From contig NZ_FMWS01000037.1 of assembly GCF_900103255.1 (NCBI RefSeq), forward strand, positions 1 through 64,000: a DNA stretch of 64,000 bases, written 5' to 3'. The DNA is from Gilliamella bombi (GTDB taxonomy: Bacteria; Pseudomonadota; Gammaproteobacteria; Enterobacterales; Orbaceae). Position 1 is the stretch's first letter; each line of letters opens with the position of its first letter. Under the pieces are notes generated by a model that did no database searches, was not told where the DNA came from, and saw only the letters and a list, made by a program, of their open reading frames with translations. Below, piece after piece: positions 29,574 to 39,640 of the stretch. The position numbers and the translations under genes were made by a program.

Positions 29574-30406
29574 CATACTTACAATGGCTTAAAAGTGCAT
29601 CTCAAACCTTAACAGATAGTGAAAGCCCAAAGCGAGATGCTGAAATTTTACTGAGTTTTGTTACGCAAAAAACGCGGACATTTTTAATGGCGTTCAGTGA
29701 AACATTGCTAACTGATGATGAATTGATTGCTTTATCTGAATGTTTAGAACGCAGGAAAAATGGTGAGCCTATCGCTTATATAACTGGCGAAAAAGAGTTT
29801 TGGTCTTTAAAGTTTAATGTTTCTAATGCCACTTTAATACCTAGACCAGATACCGAAAAATTAGTTGAATTAGGTTTAGAGTACCTTCCTAAAGTTCCTT
29901 GTGAAGTATTGGATCTTGGCACGGGAACAGGCGCGATAGTTATTGCAATGGCAACCGAACGTCAAGACTGTTTATTTACCGCAATTGAAAAAAATAAAGA
30001 TGCCCTAATCTTAGCTCAAAAAAATGCTGCTCAAATCGGGGTGAATAATGTTTATTTTTTACAAGGTGATTGGTACAAACCAATAAAGAATAGAAAGTTT
30101 TCAATGATTGTCAGTAACCCTCCTTATATTGAGCCAACAGACATCCACTTATCCCAAGGCGATGTACGCTACGAACCAAGAAGCGCATTGGTTTCTGAAG
30201 ATGATGGTTTAGCTGATATTAAACTAATTGTACAAGGTGCAACTAAGCACTTAAACCAATATGGGTGGTTACTAATAGAACATGGTTGGAAACAAGGCGA
30301 GGCAGTGCAAACTGTTTTTAAACAACACGGATATCAATTAGTAGAAACCTTCACCGACTACAGTGGTAATGATAGAGTTACCCTTGGTCGCTGGTTTAAA
30401 CCTTAA
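29570..30406 (+). CDS. prmC: Release-factor glutamine N5-methyltransferase
   Basis: PrmC (HemK) methylates the GGQ glutamine of RF1 and RF2. The 278-residue protein has an N-terminal five-helix domain, the SAM motif [11 protein letters not shown] and the catalytic NPPYIE motif that holds the target glutamine. The start overlaps the prfA stop. The following kdsA gene begins 14 bases later, so prfA-prmC-kdsA are probably one transcript. Confidence 0.96.
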   Translation: MTYLQWLKSASQTLTDSESPKRDAEILLSFVTQKTRTFLMAFSETLLTDDELIALSECLERRKNGEPIAYITGEKEFWSLKFNVSNATLIPRPDTEKLVELGLEYLPKVPCEVLDLGTGTGAIVIAMATERQDCLFTAIEKNKDALILAQKNAAQIGVNNVYFLQGDWYKPIKNRKFSMIVSNPPYIEPTDIHLSQGDVRYEPRSALVSEDDGLADIKLIVQGATKHLNQYGWLLIEHGWKQGEAVQTVFKQHGYQLVETFTDYSGNDRVTLGRWFKP

Positions 30407-30410
30407 CTAG

Positions 30411-31277
<867 letters not shown>

Positions 31278-31350
31278 GAGTTTAATTATTTAGCTACGAT
31301 TAAAAAAACGTTATTTATTATAAGGTAAACGGTATTTTTAGCATATTAAT

Positions 31351-31384
31351 AAAAAAGAGAAACCAAATGTGATTTCTCTTTTTT
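31351..31384 (+). terminator. Terminator after kdsA
   Basis: AAAAAAGAGAAA pairs with TTTCTCTTTTTT over a short loop and ends in a T-run, about 75 bases after the kdsA stop. Confidence 0.75.
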
Positions 31385-32079
31385 ATTTGGTTATGTGGTC
31401 ATTTTACGTTATTAATCTTTAGAAATTACTTACTTTTTAATTTTCAATTTTTCAACCACAGTAATAAATATACATAAAAAATGCCATATCCTAAATCATA
31501 GGTAGCGTGTTGATATTATAAATAAAATTGGTGATAGACTAAATATTGACACCAAACGTTCATTTAGAACATATTCATTAGCATCTTCCAAAATCGTCAT
31601 AACACATTAAATAGTGTGACTTTAATGATTAATACTAACGTAATTTTGTACGTGGGTTGTCCATTTACAATGGGATATTTATACAAAGGTTTATATTTTT
31701 GGTGATATTTTTGTAAAAAATATTCAGGATTCTATACCGTCATAAGTTTAAAAAACTCTAAAAAAAGTCCGTCATATTATTTTTTACAATAAAAAAAGTT
31801 GTGACTTTTATCTAAAAATTAGCATAAAAATCGATCTTTTTAGTGATTATGATCACGATTTAGAGTGTTTAATTTGCTAGATAAAATATGTTTATGCATT
31901 ATAAAAATACATATTTACCTCATATCTGAATTTAAATATACCACCTAAACATGTCACCTAAATATAGTTTAGGAGTTAAATATTTAAAATAAAAATTAAT
32001 TTTAATTTACCTATAAATCACATTTTTATAGTTTATTGTAAGTTAAACAGCATAAATTTATCATTTTAGGAAAACCAAT
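31385..32079 (+). promoter_or_regulatory. Long upstream region of chiP
   Basis: Nearly 700 AT-rich bases precede chiP without an open frame. A CRP-like site lies at 31842-31857 (annotated separately), and a repeated CACCTAAA(T/C) block at about 31940-31965 is followed by 'tagtttagg'. In enterobacteria this region carries CRP and NagC sites and a long leader bound by the sRNA ChiX. I cannot identify a NagC or ChiX site with confidence. Confidence 0.4.
31842..31857 (+). promoter_or_regulatory. Putative CRP binding site upstream of chiP
   Basis: AGTGATTATGATCACG is a near-palindrome (GTGAT, 4 bases, ATCAC) that fits TGTGA-N6-TCACA except at the two outer bases. It suggests catabolite control of chitobiose use. 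It lies about 220 bases before the chiP ATG, so a long leader or a second role is implied. Confidence 0.6.
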
Positions 32080-33495
32080 ATGAATACCTATAATGCACAA
32101 ATAAAACCTCGTCCATTTAATCATTTAACTAAATTGATTTTATCCTTATCTATTTTAAGTAGTGCCGTTCCTGTTTATGCTACCTACGAAAACCATTTTG
32201 TCGATGATTCTTCATTAACTGGTAATGTCTTTTTTTGGAATCGAGATCGTGAACGCAAAGATATTGATACACATAAGTATGAAAAAAACCTAAGACATAC
32301 TTCATTCAATACTAATTTGGATTTTAAATCAGGCTATATTGCCGATAGATTGGCTATTGAACTCGGTGGTTATGGCGCTTGGGAAGTCAGTAATGGCGGT
32401 AATGGACACCCAAATGAAATAGGATTTAGTGGTGCTCATACCCGTTGGGATGAGGATTGGAAGAAAGATGTCAGTGGACTTAGTTTTTATAAAGCACAAG
32501 CAAATTTTAAAATTGACGAATTATTTTGGGTAAAAGCAGGTTATATTCAGCCATCAGGACAAACATTACTTGCGCCACATTGGAGTTTATTACCGGGTAC
32601 TTATCGTGGGTTTGAGATAGGTTCAACGCTTGATTTTGATAGCGCTGGAGCATTGTCGATGTCATATATGTGGAGTGATAAATATAAAGCACCTTGGTAT
32701 AAACGGCTTTATGAATTTAAACAGTGGGGAAAAGGTAAAAAAATTGATTATTTACATTCTGCCGGTTTGAAGTATGACTTTAAAAATGACTTAGTATTAG
32801 AAAGTGCATTTGGACAAGCACAAAATTATATGAACCAATTTTTTGGTAAAGTATCTTATAAAATGGAAGTATTTGATAATCCTATGATTATGAGCTACCA
32901 ATTTTATGGCGCTAAAGATCAATCTCATAAAGGTACAGATGTATATGATGGCTTAGCGTGGTTGCAAGCAGCAACATTAGGCTATCAAGTTGGTGCTATA
33001 GGTCTACGATTTGAAGGCGTTTCGGTTAAAGCTGATGGAGAACAGGGATTCTTTTTACAACGTATGACACCTGATTATGCTTCATCAAATGGTCGTTTAG
33101 ATATATGGTGGAATTCTCGCTCAGACTTCAATGCTAATGGTGAAAAAGCCCTGTTTGCTGAAGTGACTTATGATTTAAGTCACTTATCTCATTATTTAGC
33201 GGGTTGGAAAACAGGTGCGTCTTATGCCTATGGTTGGGATGCAAAACCTAGCACTAATCGTCAATACAATCAAAAACAGCGTTTGATTGAATCTGCATAT
33301 AACTTTGATTTAGGTTATACCGTGCAAGAAAGTTGGGCAAAAGATACAACCTTCCAATTGCACTATACCAAATATAATAACCATTCAAATATACCGAGCT
33401 GGGGTGGTGGATACGGTAATATCTTCCAAGATGAACGGGACATTAAATTTATTGTTACAATTCCATTCACTGTTTTTAGTGCTAAACAAAAATAG
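32080..33495 (+). CDS. chiP: Chitoporin, OprD-like outer-membrane channel
   Basis: ChiP is an outer-membrane channel for chitooligosaccharides. The 471-residue protein is close to the E. coli ChiP/YbfM length (468). It has a signal peptide (LILSLSILSSAVPVYA), alternating amphipathic beta strands rich in Tyr, Trp and Gly, blocks like WVKAGYIQPSGQTLLAPHWS and LLPGTYRGFEIG, and a C-terminal strand ending IPFTVF. A GGA ribosome-binding site is in place. It is followed after 9 bases by the periplasmic chitobiase gene, giving a chiP-chb operon for uptake and cleavage. Confidence 0.9.
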   Translation: MNTYNAQIKPRPFNHLTKLILSLSILSSAVPVYATYENHFVDDSSLTGNVFFWNRDRERKDIDTHKYEKNLRHTSFNTNLDFKSGYIADRLAIELGGYGAWEVSNGGNGHPNEIGFSGAHTRWDEDWKKDVSGLSFYKAQANFKIDELFWVKAGYIQPSGQTLLAPHWSLLPGTYRGFEIGSTLDFDSAGALSMSYMWSDKYKAPWYKRLYEFKQWGKGKKIDYLHSAGLKYDFKNDLVLESAFGQAQNYMNQFFGKVSYKMEVFDNPMIMSYQFYGAKDQSHKGTDVYDGLAWLQAATLGYQVGAIGLRFEGVSVKADGEQGFFLQRMTPDYASSNGRLDIWWNSRSDFNANGEKALFAEVTYDLSHLSHYLAGWKTGASYAYGWDAKPSTNRQYNQKQRLIESAYNFDLGYTVQESWAKDTTFQLHYTKYNNHSNIPSWGGGYGNIFQDERDIKFIVTIPFTVFSAKQK

Positions 33496-33504
33496 GTAAA
33501 AAAG

Positions 33505-36183
33505 ATGAAAAAGATTAAGGCAACGATATTAGCAACTTCAATCCTTTCTTTGTTAAATATATGTGCGATTCAATCAGTGCATGCTTCTCAACAAATTGCT
33601 GATTTGATTAGTTCTCAACTTAATGTTAAATATGAAGTCGTCGACAATCAAGCAAACGCAAATGGCGTTAACTGTTCAGCTTTAGGTGCTGATTGGGCTT
33701 CTTGTAATAACGTAATGATTTCACTTAAAAATACTGGAACAGCCATTAATAATAAAGATTGGGCTATCTATTTTGATAATATCAGAATGATTCTAGCTGT
33801 AGACAATGATCAGTTTAAAATCACCCATATTACAGGTGATTTACATAAGCTCGAGCCAACAGAAAAGTTCACTGGTTTTCCTGCTAATACAACGGTGAAT
33901 ATTCCAATTATTGGGGAATATTGGATTGTAAGTGAAAGTGATGTTATGCCACGTTGGTATGTAACTTCAAGTGATGCTAAACCCAAAATTATTGCTAACA
34001 CTAACACGGATTCTGACAATTTATCGGCATTTGTTGCACCAATAAAACAACAATGGAAAAGAACGGCTGATGATCACAATATTTTAATGACGCCTGCTAA
34101 CCGTTTTGAATATAACGCCGATATTAATAAATTATCTGAATCATCGTTACGAGGGCAAATTCTACCAACACCAAGCAAACTTACAATAGGTAAAGAGGAT
34201 GTTACGATTGATCAGCAAGGCGTTAATTTAATTCTTGATGGTTTAAATCAAGATAGTTTAGCTATTCTAAAGGCACAATTTAAAGCATTAAACATAGCTG
34301 TGACAGAAAAAGGTTATCAAATAAAAGCAACGATTGATCCTAAACAATTCGAACAAGGAAAAGTAGGATCATATCAATTAGATATTAAAAATGATAAGAC
34401 ATTAATCACCGCTTATGATGAAGCAGGGATTTTTTATGCCATTCAATCCATTTTATCTATCATTCCCGTAAATCATTCAAATTCAATACCAATGCTAAAT
34501 ACTATTGATTCGCCACGTTTTGTTTATCGAGGAATTATGCTTGATATTGGGCGTAATTTTAAATCTAAACAAGCCATATTAAGTTTATTAGATCAAATGG
34601 CAAAATATAAAATGAATAAATTTCATTTTCACTTAAGTGACGATGAAGGTTGGCGAATTCAAATTCCTGGATTACCTGAGCTAACCGATATCGGTAGTAA
34701 ACGCTGTCACGATCTCACGGAGCAAAATTGTTTATTACCACAATTAGGTTCTGGACCTGATAGTAATACAAGTGGATCAGGATTTTTAAGTCGTAATGAT
34801 TACATTGAAATTGTCAAATATGCAAAAGCACGCTTTATCGAGGTTATTCCTGAAATCGATATGCCTGCACATGCCAGAGCAGCAATAGTATCAATGGAAG
34901 CACGTTATAAACGCCTAATGAATGAAGGAAAAGAGCAACAAGCTAATGAGTATCGTTTAGTTGATCCAACCGATACATCCAATACCACAACGGTACAATT
35001 TTATAATCGCTTAAGCTATTTGAATCCTTGTCTTGATTCATCTAAACGCTTTGTTAATAAAGTTATCGATGAAATCGCAAAAATGCATATTGAAGCAGGG
35101 CAACCGCTTAATACTTGGCATTTTGGTGGTGATGAAGCTAAAAATATCCGTTTAGGTGCAGGTTATCAAGATCTGCAAGCAAAAGAAAAAACTAATATTA
35201 AAGGTACTATTGATCAAAGTATTGAAGATCATCCATGGGCTAAATCACAAGCTTGTCAAACTTTTGTGAGAAAAGGCGAAGTGAAAGATATTGAACATCT
35301 ACCAAGCTATTTTGCCCAACAAGTCAGCACCATTATTAAAGAGCATGGCATCAATCATATGCAAGCATGGCAAGATGGCATGAAACATGCCGAAAATGCC
35401 AAATCTTTTGTGGTTGATAAAGTCACAGTTAACTTTTGGGACACATTATATTGGGGGGGATTTGATTCAGTTAATGAATGGACAAATAAAGGTTATCAAG
35501 TAATTATCTCTAATCCAGACTATGTTTATTTAGATATGCCATATGAAGTGAATCCAAAAGAAAGTGGTTACTATTGGGCAACACGTTTTAATGATGAGCG
35601 TAAAATATTTAGCTTTGCACCGAATAATTTACCTCAGAATGCTGAAACTTCGGTTGACCGAGATGGTAATCCATTTACAGCTAAAGGTACTATGAACTGG
35701 TCAGGTGCTTATGGGCTATCAGCACAAATTTGGACTGAAGATATCCGTAGTGATAACAAAATGCAATATATGGCTTTTCCTCGTTTACTAGCGGTTGCTG
35801 AAAGGGCTTGGCATCAAGCTGATTGGGAAATGGCTTATCAAAAAGATCGCCAATATCAACAAGGTGAAACACATTATGTAGATAGCAAAGCGTTACATGA
35901 TGATTGGAATCGCTTTGCTAATTTACTTGGACAAAGAGAGCTAGCTAAACTTGATCTTGCGGGTATAAATTATAGATTACCTATCCCTGGTGCAAAAATT
36001 GTAAATGGTAAATTAAACGCCAATATTGCCTTTCCTGGGTTGAACATTGAATATTCAACCGATAACGGAAAAAATTGGAAATGTTATAATGATCCAGTTG
36101 CTATTAATAAAGATAACACTATCTCTATTCGTAGTATTTCATCAGATCAAAAAAGAACAAGTCGTATAGAAAAGCTAAATTAA
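33505..36183 (+). CDS. chb: Chitobiase / beta-N-acetylhexosaminidase (GH20)
   Basis: Chb hydrolyses diacetylchitobiose and similar beta-GlcNAc ends to N-acetylglucosamine in the periplasm. The 892-residue protein matches Serratia chitobiase (about 885). It has a signal peptide (ending about HAS), an N-terminal carbohydrate-binding domain with a disulfide pair (about 30-190), the GH20b domain, and a GH20 barrel starting near FVYRGIMLDIGRNF. FHFHLSDDEGWRI and the catalytic Asp-Glu pair in HFGGDEAKN (D543-E544) are intact. An Ig-like C-terminal domain ends the protein. It is co-transcribed with chiP. Confidence 0.93.
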   Translation: MKKIKATILATSILSLLNICAIQSVHASQQIADLISSQLNVKYEVVDNQANANGVNCSALGADWASCNNVMISLKNTGTAINNKDWAIYFDNIRMILAVDNDQFKITHITGDLHKLEPTEKFTGFPANTTVNIPIIGEYWIVSESDVMPRWYVTSSDAKPKIIANTNTDSDNLSAFVAPIKQQWKRTADDHNILMTPANRFEYNADINKLSESSLRGQILPTPSKLTIGKEDVTIDQQGVNLILDGLNQDSLAILKAQFKALNIAVTEKGYQIKATIDPKQFEQGKVGSYQLDIKNDKTLITAYDEAGIFYAIQSILSIIPVNHSNSIPMLNTIDSPRFVYRGIMLDIGRNFKSKQAILSLLDQMAKYKMNKFHFHLSDDEGWRIQIPGLPELTDIGSKRCHDLTEQNCLLPQLGSGPDSNTSGSGFLSRNDYIEIVKYAKARFIEVIPEIDMPAHARAAIVSMEARYKRLMNEGKEQQANEYRLVDPTDTSNTTTVQFYNRLSYLNPCLDSSKRFVNKVIDEIAKMHIEAGQPLNTWHFGGDEAKNIRLGAGYQDLQAKEKTNIKGTIDQSIEDHPWAKSQACQTFVRKGEVKDIEHLPSYFAQQVSTIIKEHGINHMQAWQDGMKHAENAKSFVVDKVTVNFWDTLYWGGFDSVNEWTNKGYQVIISNPDYVYLDMPYEVNPKESGYYWATRFNDERKIFSFAPNNLPQNAETSVDRDGNPFTAKGTMNWSGAYGLSAQIWTEDIRSDNKMQYMAFPRLLAVAERAWHQADWEMAYQKDRQYQQGETHYVDSKALHDDWNRFANLLGQRELAKLDLAGINYRLPIPGAKIVNGKLNANIAFPGLNIEYSTDNGKNWKCYNDPVAINKDNTISIRSISSDQKRTSRIEKLN

Positions 36184-36199
36184 GCTTTAAAACACTAAT

Positions 36200-36226
36200 A
36201 TTCTTATCCGTTTATCGGATAAGAAT
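36200..36226. terminator. Hairpin between convergent chb and rraB
   Basis: A perfect 11-bp inverted repeat (ATTCTTATCCG with CGGATAAGAAT) with a 5-base loop sits between the two convergent genes. There is no long T-run, but it is well placed as a bidirectional terminator. Confidence 0.6.
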
Positions 36227-36254
36227 AAAGCCTAAGAAAGGGAGTTGATGATAT

Positions 36255-36650
36255 TTAATGAAGCGTTTCCATTAGCTCCATTTCGTCAAAATCGTCATCA
36301 TTCCCATCTTCAAAATAAGTGCCCCAACCATCATAATTGACGTCAAATTGAGTAGTAAGTGTGATGATTTCTGCAATTTGTGCATTTATTATTTCGGCAT
36401 TGAGTGGGCTTTCGGTAACAATATCAAAAGCGATAACAACATTGCCTACATCGTCAATATCTTCATCGGGATCGGTTGCTTCATAGCCTAATTTATAGGC
36501 TTCTACTGCCACTTTTTCTAATTTATCAAAATGTTGTGATGAAATGTGATGCTCAATGATATAAAGTGCATGAGGATCGCTACCATCTTCTAGTAGTTCC
36601 TCAATAATTGCGCTAGTATCTTGTTGAGCAAGGCGAATTTGATCTTTCAT
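36255..36650 (-). CDS. rraB: Regulator of RNase E activity B
   Basis: RraB binds the C-terminal scaffold of RNase E and changes the set of transcripts it degrades. The family is easy to see in IEELLEDGSDPHALYIIEHH, EAYKLGYEATDPDE and QFDVNYDGWGTYFED, with the typical acidic tail. The start is set at the ATG at 36650, which gives 131 residues (E. coli has 138) and an AAGG ribosome-binding site. An in-frame extension to 36788 would overlap the divergent rnm gene and has no counterpart in the family. Confidence 0.95.
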   Translation of the reverse strand: MKDQIRLAQQDTSAIIEELLEDGSDPHALYIIEHHISSQHFDKLEKVAVEAYKLGYEATDPDEDIDDVGNVVIAFDIVTESPLNAEIINAQIAEIITLTTQFDVNYDGWGTYFEDGNDDDFDEMELMETLH

Positions 36651-36720
36651 AATATACCTTTTAGTGGTCATGCAAATTGTGTGGTATATTACACGTTTCA
36701 AAATAATTTTCGAGAAAAAA

Positions 36721-37554
36721 ATGATCGTTGATTTACATTCACATACTACGGCATCGGATGGTCTTTTAACACCTAGCGATCTTGTCAAAAGAGCTGTGGA
36801 TAACCAAATTGCTATTTTGGCTATTACCGATCATGACACCGTTAAAGGTTTACCTGAAGCTCAAAAAACGATTGCTAACGAAAATTTACCTATTAAATTA
36901 GCTTGTGGTGTTGAAATATCAACTTCTTGGAAAAACAACGAAATCCATATTGTTGGGTTAAATATTGATATTGCACATCCTGAGTTAACAGCACTGCTAT
37001 CATCACAAGAACAAGGAAGAATCGAGCGAGCGTTGGCTATAAGCCATAAATTAGCTAAAGTTAGTATTGAAAACGCTTATCAACAAGCACAACAATTTGC
37101 AAAAGGAGACATTGTTTCGCGTGCTCATTTTGCAAGATTTTTAGTTGCTAACGGCTATGTTAAAGACATTAAACGGGCCTTTAAAACGTACTTAGGAAAA
37201 GGTGGTTATGCTTATGTACCTGCAACATGGTGTAGTATTTCAGATGCAGTTAATGCCATTCATGCGGCAAGAGGGCAAGCAGTACTTGCGCATCCAAGTC
37301 GCTATGATCTAACTTTAACTAAATTGAAATTATTAATAAGTGAGTTTAAATCTAGTGGTGGTGATGCAATTGAAGTTTCACAAAGCAGGCAAACGCAAGA
37401 TGATTTACAAAAGTTAGCTAAATTAGCCAATGAATTTGAACTATTGGCATCACAAGGATCGGATTTTCATGGTGTTGACACCTATTTAGATTTAGGGAAA
37501 ACAACCCCACTACCCGGTAGTGTTATACCAATTTGGCATAATTGGAAACTCTAA
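36721..37554 (+). CDS. rnm: 5'-3' exoribonuclease / 3',5'-nucleotide phosphatase (PHP)
   Basis: This is the RNase AM (YciV/TrpH) family, PHP metal enzymes that mature the 5' ends of rRNAs and attack 3',5'-bisphosphonucleotides. Metal-binding motifs are visible: DLHSHTTASDG at the N-terminus, ITDHDT, CGVEIST, LAHPSRYD and SDFHG. The start at 36721 places the PHP motif at residue 4 as in the family; an upstream in-frame ATG at 36664 is disfavoured. The order rnm-yciO-rluB is as in E. coli. Confidence 0.92.
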   Translation: MIVDLHSHTTASDGLLTPSDLVKRAVDNQIAILAITDHDTVKGLPEAQKTIANENLPIKLACGVEISTSWKNNEIHIVGLNIDIAHPELTALLSSQEQGRIERALAISHKLAKVSIENAYQQAQQFAKGDIVSRAHFARFLVANGYVKDIKRAFKTYLGKGGYAYVPATWCSISDAVNAIHAARGQAVLAHPSRYDLTLTKLKLLISEFKSSGGDAIEVSQSRQTQDDLQKLAKLANEFELLASQGSDFHGVDTYLDLGKTTPLPGSVIPIWHNWKL

Positions 37555-37663
37555 ATAAATCTGGTTTAAAATCGATTTATATTCGTGCTTCACTATAAGG
37601 TTAACGATATAAAATTTAATCATGCAAATCTGATTAACAATAATATTGATATAGAAGAAAATT

Positions 37664-38284
37664 ATGAGTCAAACTTTTTATATTCATCCAGATAATCCGC
37701 AAACTCGATTATTAAATCAAGTTGTCAACATATTAAATGATGGTGGTGTTATAGCTTTTCCGACCGATTCAGGATATTCACTGGGTTGTTTACTAGACAA
37801 TAAATCGGGTGTTGATCGAATTTGTCAAATTCGTCAACTTGATAAAAATCACAATTTTACCTTGATGTGCCGTGATCTTTCTGAACTATCTAGTTATGCT
37901 TTTGTAGATAACACAACTTTTCGGTTACTAAAAAATAATACCCCAGGTAAATATGTTTTTATTTTACAGGCAAGTAAAGAAGTACCTCGTCGATTGATGA
38001 ATGAAAAACGCAAAACAATTGGACTAAGAATTCCTGATAATAAAATTGATTTAGCGTTGCTCGAATTATTAGGGCAGCCATTAATGACTGCGACATTAAT
38101 TTTACCTAATGATGACCAAGCGCAATCCGATCCCGACGAAATAGAAGATAAAATAGGTTATCAGCTTGATGCGATTGTGCACGGTGGTTATATAGGTCAA
38201 CAACCTACCAGCGTAATTGACTTGACTAATGACTATCCAACAGTTATTCGCAAAGGAAGTGGAGACACTAAGCCATTCGAATAA
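37664..38284 (+). CDS. yciO: YciO family, Sua5/YrdC-like protein
   Basis: The protein belongs to the YrdC/Sua5 fold, related to threonylcarbamoyl-AMP synthases that start t6A synthesis on tRNA. The 206 residues match E. coli YciO. Visible blocks are VIAFPTDSGYSLGCLLDN, CQIRQLDKNHNFTLMC and TIGLRIPDN. YciO is usually a paralogue with lower or unclear activity next to the true TsaC, so the enzymatic role is inferred. It lies between rnm and rluB. Confidence 0.92.
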   Translation: MSQTFYIHPDNPQTRLLNQVVNILNDGGVIAFPTDSGYSLGCLLDNKSGVDRICQIRQLDKNHNFTLMCRDLSELSSYAFVDNTTFRLLKNNTPGKYVFILQASKEVPRRLMNEKRKTIGLRIPDNKIDLALLELLGQPLMTATLILPNDDQAQSDPDEIEDKIGYQLDAIVHGGYIGQQPTSVIDLTNDYPTVIRKGSGDTKPFE

Positions 38285-38364
38285 ATGTTCATTTTTTATT
38301 GTTAATATATCGACAATATAGTTAATAGAAAATTGATACCTGAGAAGGTAACAGCGAGGATTTT

Positions 38365-39369
38365 ATGAAAAATAGCAAATCAGCATTCCCACAACTTGGC
38401 AAAAAGACAAATAGCGTTAAAGCAAAGGAAAAGCAACTCTACGAAAAACCAAAAACCTCAAGAGTACCAGCTATTACACGCAAAACATCGGCATATGATA
38501 ATACTGAAAAACTCCAAAAAGTATTAGCTAATTTAGGTAATGGATCACGCCGAGAGATTGAAGCAATGATTGTGGACGGTAAAATCAGTGTAGATGGTAA
38601 AATTGCCTCATTAGGCGATCGAGTTGATGTAAATGCAAACCCTAAAATTCGTATCAATGGACATTTAGTTCAGCTTAGAAGTAAAGAAAAAGAAGTTTGT
38701 CGAGTACTAGCTTACTACAAACCAGAAGGTGAAATTTGTTCACGCAATGATCCGCAAGGACGGGCAACTGTTTTTGAACGTTTACCTAGATTAAAAAATG
38801 CACGTTGGGTGAACATTGGCAGACTTGATATCAATACATCGGGTTTATTATTATTCACAACTGATGGTGAATTAGCTAATCGATTAATGCATCCACGGCA
38901 CGAGATTGAGCGTGAATATGCAGTGCGAGTATTTGGTAATGTGACTGATCAACAAATTAACCAACTTCGTAAAGGGGTGCAACTAGAAGATGGCCCAGCC
39001 TCATTTCAATCAATTAAAGCACAAGGTGGTGATGGAATTAACCAATGGTTTAATGTAGTTATAACAGAAGGCCGTAATCGGGAAGTTCGTAGAATGTGGG
39101 AAGCTATTGATGTGCAAGTTAGTCGATTGCTACGCATTCGCTATGGCAATATCACTTTACCCAAAGGATTATCACGCGGAACTTGGCTAGAACTTGGTAT
39201 TGACTCAGTCAATTACTTACGTGAACTAGTCGGTTTGCCACCTGAATCTAAAAGTTTCACCACAAGTTCTTCTTCTGACAAAAGAATAGTAAGACCTAAA
39301 CGAGTCAAACTTAATCAACAGATTAAAACAACACGGCAAAGAGTAACTCAAAAAGCAACTCGAAAATAA
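38365..39369 (+). CDS. rluB: 23S rRNA pseudouridine(2605) synthase
   Basis: RluB makes pseudouridine 2605 in 23S rRNA. It has a basic N-terminal extension, an S4 RNA-binding domain (KLQKVLANLGNGSRREIE) and a RsuA-type catalytic domain with the active Asp in GRLDINTSGLLLFT. A Lys/Arg-rich tail ends the 334-residue protein, as in E. coli. The GNGRNREVRR-like segment here reads TEGRNREVRRMWEA. It is the last gene of the cluster. Confidence 0.95.
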   Translation: MKNSKSAFPQLGKKTNSVKAKEKQLYEKPKTSRVPAITRKTSAYDNTEKLQKVLANLGNGSRREIEAMIVDGKISVDGKIASLGDRVDVNANPKIRINGHLVQLRSKEKEVCRVLAYYKPEGEICSRNDPQGRATVFERLPRLKNARWVNIGRLDINTSGLLLFTTDGELANRLMHPRHEIEREYAVRVFGNVTDQQINQLRKGVQLEDGPASFQSIKAQGGDGINQWFNVVITEGRNREVRRMWEAIDVQVSRLLRIRYGNITLPKGLSRGTWLELGIDSVNYLRELVGLPPESKSFTTSSSSDKRIVRPKRVKLNQQIKTTRQRVTQKATRK

Positions 39370-39380
39370 CCTTTATCCTG

Positions 39381-39407
39381 CCCTTAAATAGTTTAGTTAT
39401 TTAAGGG
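39381..39407 (+). terminator. Hairpin after rluB
   Basis: A perfect 10-bp stem (CCCTTAAATA with TATTTAAGGG) with a 7-base loop lies 12 bases after the stop. There is no good T-run after it. Confidence 0.5.
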
Positions 39408-39640
39408 TACCAGTATAAAATATAATTCACACCTTTCCTATTTCAAATAAACTGACTTGTCACCCAATAATAATGAGTAACTAGTTAATCAATTTTTAGC
39501 AAAAAAAGTTAATAAATTAGAACTAATTTATAATAGACTCACCAACTAGCTTATTAATCAAGCTATATTTAAACAGTTTTCATCTTAATAACAAGATGAA
39601 CAAGCAAAAAAATAAACTAAAATGAATTGAAAGGAAAATT

